In this document: piece after piece, positions 61,415-64,000 of the stretch | Position numbering within the stretch: the first letter of the stretch is position 1 | How the letters are laid out: each line of letters opens with the position of its first letter | Source of the DNA: CAZBXE01 sp964496125 | Lineage (GTDB): Bacteria > Chlamydiota > Chlamydiia > Chlamydiales > CAZBXE01 | Length of the DNA: 64,000 bases | Reading direction: 5' to 3' | Assembly: GCA_964496125.1 (NCBI GenBank) | Contig: CAZBXE010000011.1 | Coordinates: 1-64,000 of the forward strand | The notes under the pieces: model-generated | Told to the model about the DNA's origin: nothing | Seen by the model: the letters and a program-made list of their open reading frames with translations, nothing else | Database searches by the model: none | Made by a program: the position numbers and the translations under genes

Positions 61415-63414
61415 AAGATCCTTTCTAAAATCGCATCGACGGTAAAACCAAACTCTTTAGCAAGAGCATCTATAGGAGCCGAGGCTCCAAAGCCTTCCAT
61501 GGCAATAGCTACGCCGTCTGTGCCGATAAACTTCTGCCACCCGAAATCTGAGGCAGCCTCTATGCTGACCCGCTTTCCAAGGTTTCCACCTATAATCTTC
61601 TGCTTATACTCGGCCTCTTGCAGATCAAAGAGCTCCCAACAAGGAACAGAAACAACACGAACATCTTTCCCTAAGTTTTCTAGTTCCGCTGCTACCTGGA
61701 GCGCGAGGGAAACCTCAGATCCCGTGGCAAAAAGCGTAAAATCTGGCTTTTTCTTCTCTTTTTTGAGGATGTAGGCGCCTTTTCCCACTCCTTCCTCGTA
61801 GGAAACTTTCGTACCAGGAATCTCTGGAAGGTTTTGGCGCGAGAGAATAAGCGCCGAGGGGCCCTGATAGCGCACCGCAGCTACCCAGGACATTTTCACC
61901 TCGTTGGCATCGGCCGGGCGGATAACATGCAAATTGGGCATTGCGCGAAGTGAAGCTAGGTGTTCAATCGGTTGGTGTGTTGGGCCATCTTCACCTAAGA
62001 AAATCGAGTCGTGGGTAAATTGATAGGCAACATGTGCCTTTTGCATGGCAGCCAGGCGTATTCCGTTTCGCATGTAATCGGAAAAGGTAAGAAACGTCCC
62101 AATATAGGGAAACCACATCCCATTTTCTGCCATGCCTGTTGCAATCGTACACATCGCAAATTCGCGCACACCAAACTTGATGTTTCTTCCCTTAAAATTT
62201 CCAGGCGCAATGATCGGAAACTGCTTCATTAGGGTCATATCGGAAGAGGACAGGTCAGCCGACCCCCCAATCAACTGGGGCAGCAAGTCGCCAAGGACGT
62301 GCAGGACCATTTGGGAAGAGGTTCTGCTTGCGATGGGGGAAGTGATGGGGATGCTTTGCAACTTCTCCTCGAGATCTTTGGGAACAAAATGCTTATGCAT
62401 CCTCTCAAACTCTTGGAAGAGGCCTGGATTTTCATACCCCCACTGTTCAAACCCTTTTCTCCACTCCTCTTCGCACTTTGCATCTTGCTGCAGTTTTGTC
62501 TCAAAAAAGGCGCGCACTGCCTGTGGAACAAAAAAAGACTCGAGTGGGATACCGAGAGCTTCTTTCGTAAGCTTTACTTCCTCTTCACCAAGCGGTGATC
62601 CATGCACCTTATGGGAGCCCGCTTTGTGGGGGGATCCTTTTCCAATAATGGTCGTTGCCTTGATGAGACAAGGTCGAACCTGCGCCTTACGCACGTGGGA
62701 GAGAACTTTATGCAACTCATCCAAGCTGTGCCCATCTACCTCATACACATCAAATCCATAGGCTCTGTAGCGGCTCACTGTGTCTTCTGAGCAGCTGTCA
62801 GAAAGTGGACCATCAAGGCTAATGTGGTTGGCATCGTAGATCAGAATCAAGTTATCAAGCTTCAGGTGGCCGGCGAAGGAACATGCCTCCGAGGAGATCC
62901 CTTCCATAATGCACCCATCGGAACAAAGGCAGTACACTTTAGCATCAAATATTTTATGCATGGGCGTGTTGAATCGGGCGCCCAAGACTTTGAGGGCAAG
63001 CGCCTGACCTACCGCATTGCCCACTCCTTGTCCAAGAGGGCCTGTCGTTGCTTCTACGCCATCTGTCTCATGCGCTTCTGGGTGACCTGGTGTGTGGGAA
63101 TGAAGCTGCCGAAACTCTTTTAACTGCTCAAGCGGAAGGCGAAAGCCAGCGAGGTGAAGGCAAGAATAGAGCCACATGGAGCCATGGCCTGCAGATAGAA
63201 TGAGTCGATCGCGGTTGACCCAGCTGGAATCTTTAGGATTGTGCCGCAGGGCATGGCCATAAAGATAAGCTCCAATTTCTGCACACCCAAGGGGAAGACC
63301 GGGATGGCCTGAATTGGCTTTCTGCACCCCGTCAATTGAAAGAGCACGAATAGTCTTTGCAATTTTTTCAAGCGACTCTTTCAGACGAGGGTCCAAAGCT
63401 CCCGGATCTACCAT
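61411..63414 (-). CDS. tkt: Transketolase
   Basis: Transketolase moves two-carbon units between sugar phosphates in the pentose phosphate pathway, using thiamine diphosphate. The 667-residue length is standard. The N-terminal signature KANSGHPGLPLGCAEIG is present, and the TPP-binding region reads CSDGCIMEGISSEA, where most family members have GDG. The second domain has DSIFLGEDGPTHQPIEHLAS. AGGAG lies seven bases before the ATG. It opens an operon with hemE and hemG, joining sugar and heme genes with no obvious metabolic link. Confidence 0.95.
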   Translation of the reverse strand: MVDPGALDPRLKESLEKIAKTIRALSIDGVQKANSGHPGLPLGCAEIGAYLYGHALRHNPKDSSWVNRDRLILSAGHGSMWLYSCLHLAGFRLPLEQLKEFRQLHSHTPGHPEAHETDGVEATTGPLGQGVGNAVGQALALKVLGARFNTPMHKIFDAKVYCLCSDGCIMEGISSEACSFAGHLKLDNLILIYDANHISLDGPLSDSCSEDTVSRYRAYGFDVYEVDGHSLDELHKVLSHVRKAQVRPCLIKATTIIGKGSPHKAGSHKVHGSPLGEEEVKLTKEALGIPLESFFVPQAVRAFFETKLQQDAKCEEEWRKGFEQWGYENPGLFQEFERMHKHFVPKDLEEKLQSIPITSPIASRTSSQMVLHVLGDLLPQLIGGSADLSSSDMTLMKQFPIIAPGNFKGRNIKFGVREFAMCTIATGMAENGMWFPYIGTFLTFSDYMRNGIRLAAMQKAHVAYQFTHDSIFLGEDGPTHQPIEHLASLRAMPNLHVIRPADANEVKMSWVAAVRYQGPSALILSRQNLPEIPGTKVSYEEGVGKGAYILKKEKKKPDFTLFATGSEVSLALQVAAELENLGKDVRVVSVPCWELFDLQEAEYKQKIIGGNLGKRVSIEAASDFGWQKFIGTDGVAIAMEGFGASAPIDALAKEFGFTVDAILERIL

Positions 63415-63529
63415 ACCAAACTCCTACAAGAAACAAGCTTTAGTATGGCTATCTCTGCTAAATCGCGCAATGGATTAATTGCAATTTTAAGATAGAGAAC
63501 TTTTCTTTAAAGGTCTACTGTGACACAGG

Positions 63530-64000
63530 TTACCTAATAGTAGATCTTAACCTGCTGCTAAAGCCCGTAGATTTCCTTTCTGCACCCGTGGACCAAGCAC
63601 TGGGTTTTAAGTTTTCATCCCAAAGTTTCCAAAAACAGACAGTTTCATCAAGCGATACAGTGACGATCGTGTCGTCATGGCAATCGGCATCGGCAACCCG
63701 CTCCTGATGCCCCGAAACAGAGCCTAAGCAGGTCAAAGCATGAGTTTGTGGTGACCACCTCCACATGTTGATAAAACCAGATTCAATTTCTGTGTAAGCA
63801 CCAGGCCTAATCCCTTGAGTAGAAACAAGTTCTTTATCTTTCCAGAACAAATTTGTAACTTCTGCTTCTGTGTCCGTTTGGCTTAAGACCCTTTTCTTGT
63901 CCAAATCAATGATCCGTATTTTATGATCACCACTTCCTGTACCTGTTGCCACAAGGCTAGGATTTGAAGAACAACAAACAAGGGCCCTTACGGCTTTCTC
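63530..64000 (-). CDS. Second Cdc20/Cdh1-like WD40 protein, 5' end outside the window
   Basis: The minus-strand frame is open to the window edge, giving the last 156 residues of a longer protein. It matches the C-terminal half of the protein at 57807-59069 block for block: CSSNPSLVATGTGSGDHKIR against CPSNNKLFATGADCPDKTIR, NLFWKDKELVSTQGI against GLFWRDEELISTHGI, LGSVSGHQERVADADC against LGSLAGHTATLHHAAL, and a final STIR against THIR. It therefore also ends in the Cdc20-type Ile-Arg tail. An internal GTG (63950-63952) is not the start, because the alignment continues upstream. The C-box and entry motif are outside the window and cannot be checked here. Confidence 0.82.
   Translation of the reverse strand, partial: EKAVRALVCCSSNPSLVATGTGSGDHKIRIIDLDKKRVLSQTDTEAEVTNLFWKDKELVSTQGIRPGAYTEIESGFINMWRWSPQTHALTCLGSVSGHQERVADADCHDDTIVTVSLDETVCFWKLWDENLKPSAWSTGAERKSTGFSSRLRSTIR

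Overview
The window is chromosomal DNA of a chlamydia-like (non-Chlamydiaceae) member of the Chlamydiales. The evidence is a full chlamydial type III secretion (T3S) locus in the order of C. trachomatis CT663-CT674 (cdsD-E-F-G, CT668-like, cdsN-O-P-Q, pkn5, cdsC). It also has a clpX/clpP/tig/SNF2/mreB/pckG block in the gene order I recall for CT705-CT710, paired SWIM-SNF2 helicases, and eukaryote-like effector-type proteins. The species cannot be named from the sequence.

Layout. (1) 1-6797: translocon module with the tail of one gene, a possible needle-tip-like protein, two SycD/LcrH-type chaperones, two unrecognised proteins, and the translocators CopB and CopD. (2) 6812-19772: core T3S apparatus, from a small chaperone through FHA protein CdsD, needle CdsF with its small partners, rod-like protein, ATPase, stalk, ruler, C-ring, kinase Pkn5 and secretin CdsC. 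(3) 19782-22657: a lipoprotein, a PPM/PP2C phosphatase and a YidD-like exported protein. Palindromic MITE-like elements lie beside pkn5/cdsC and before the phosphatase gene. (4) 22666-26712: a methyltransferase pseudogene, a SulP transporter and the GTPase Der. (5) 26722-39886, minus strand: a SWIM-SNF2 helicase, a LysM protein, pckG, mreB, an unknown protein and a second SWIM-SNF2 helicase. (6) 39887-44797, plus strand: a candidate small RNA, two tRNA-Gly genes, tig, clpP, clpX and an M48 protease. (7) 44794-57613, minus strand: a large unknown protein, clpC, and a 2626-residue beta-helix protein with LEPR-XLL and DUF4347 regions. (8) 57807-64000, minus strand: a tkt-hemE-hemG operon flanked by two WD40 proteins.

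The most striking finding is that these two WD40 proteins are not generic. The complete one carries a C-box-like DRFMPRF near its N terminus, the RVLDAP...DFY entry into the propeller, the GGND and ELISTHG blade motifs, and a C-terminal Ile-Arg tail. This is the architecture of eukaryotic Cdc20/Cdh1 co-activators of the anaphase-promoting complex (APC/C). The second copy, cut by the window edge, also ends in Ile-Arg. I infer a family of APC/C co-activator mimics, probably acquired from a eukaryotic host.

Working together: the T3S machine could deliver the PP2C protein, the large unknown proteins and the Cdc20-like proteins into a host cell. Pkn5 (a kinase fused to a degenerate SpoIIE-like phosphatase domain), the two FHA domains of CdsD and the PP2C protein could form a phospho-signalling layer on the apparatus. 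Effector status is inference; no secretion signal can be proven by reading.
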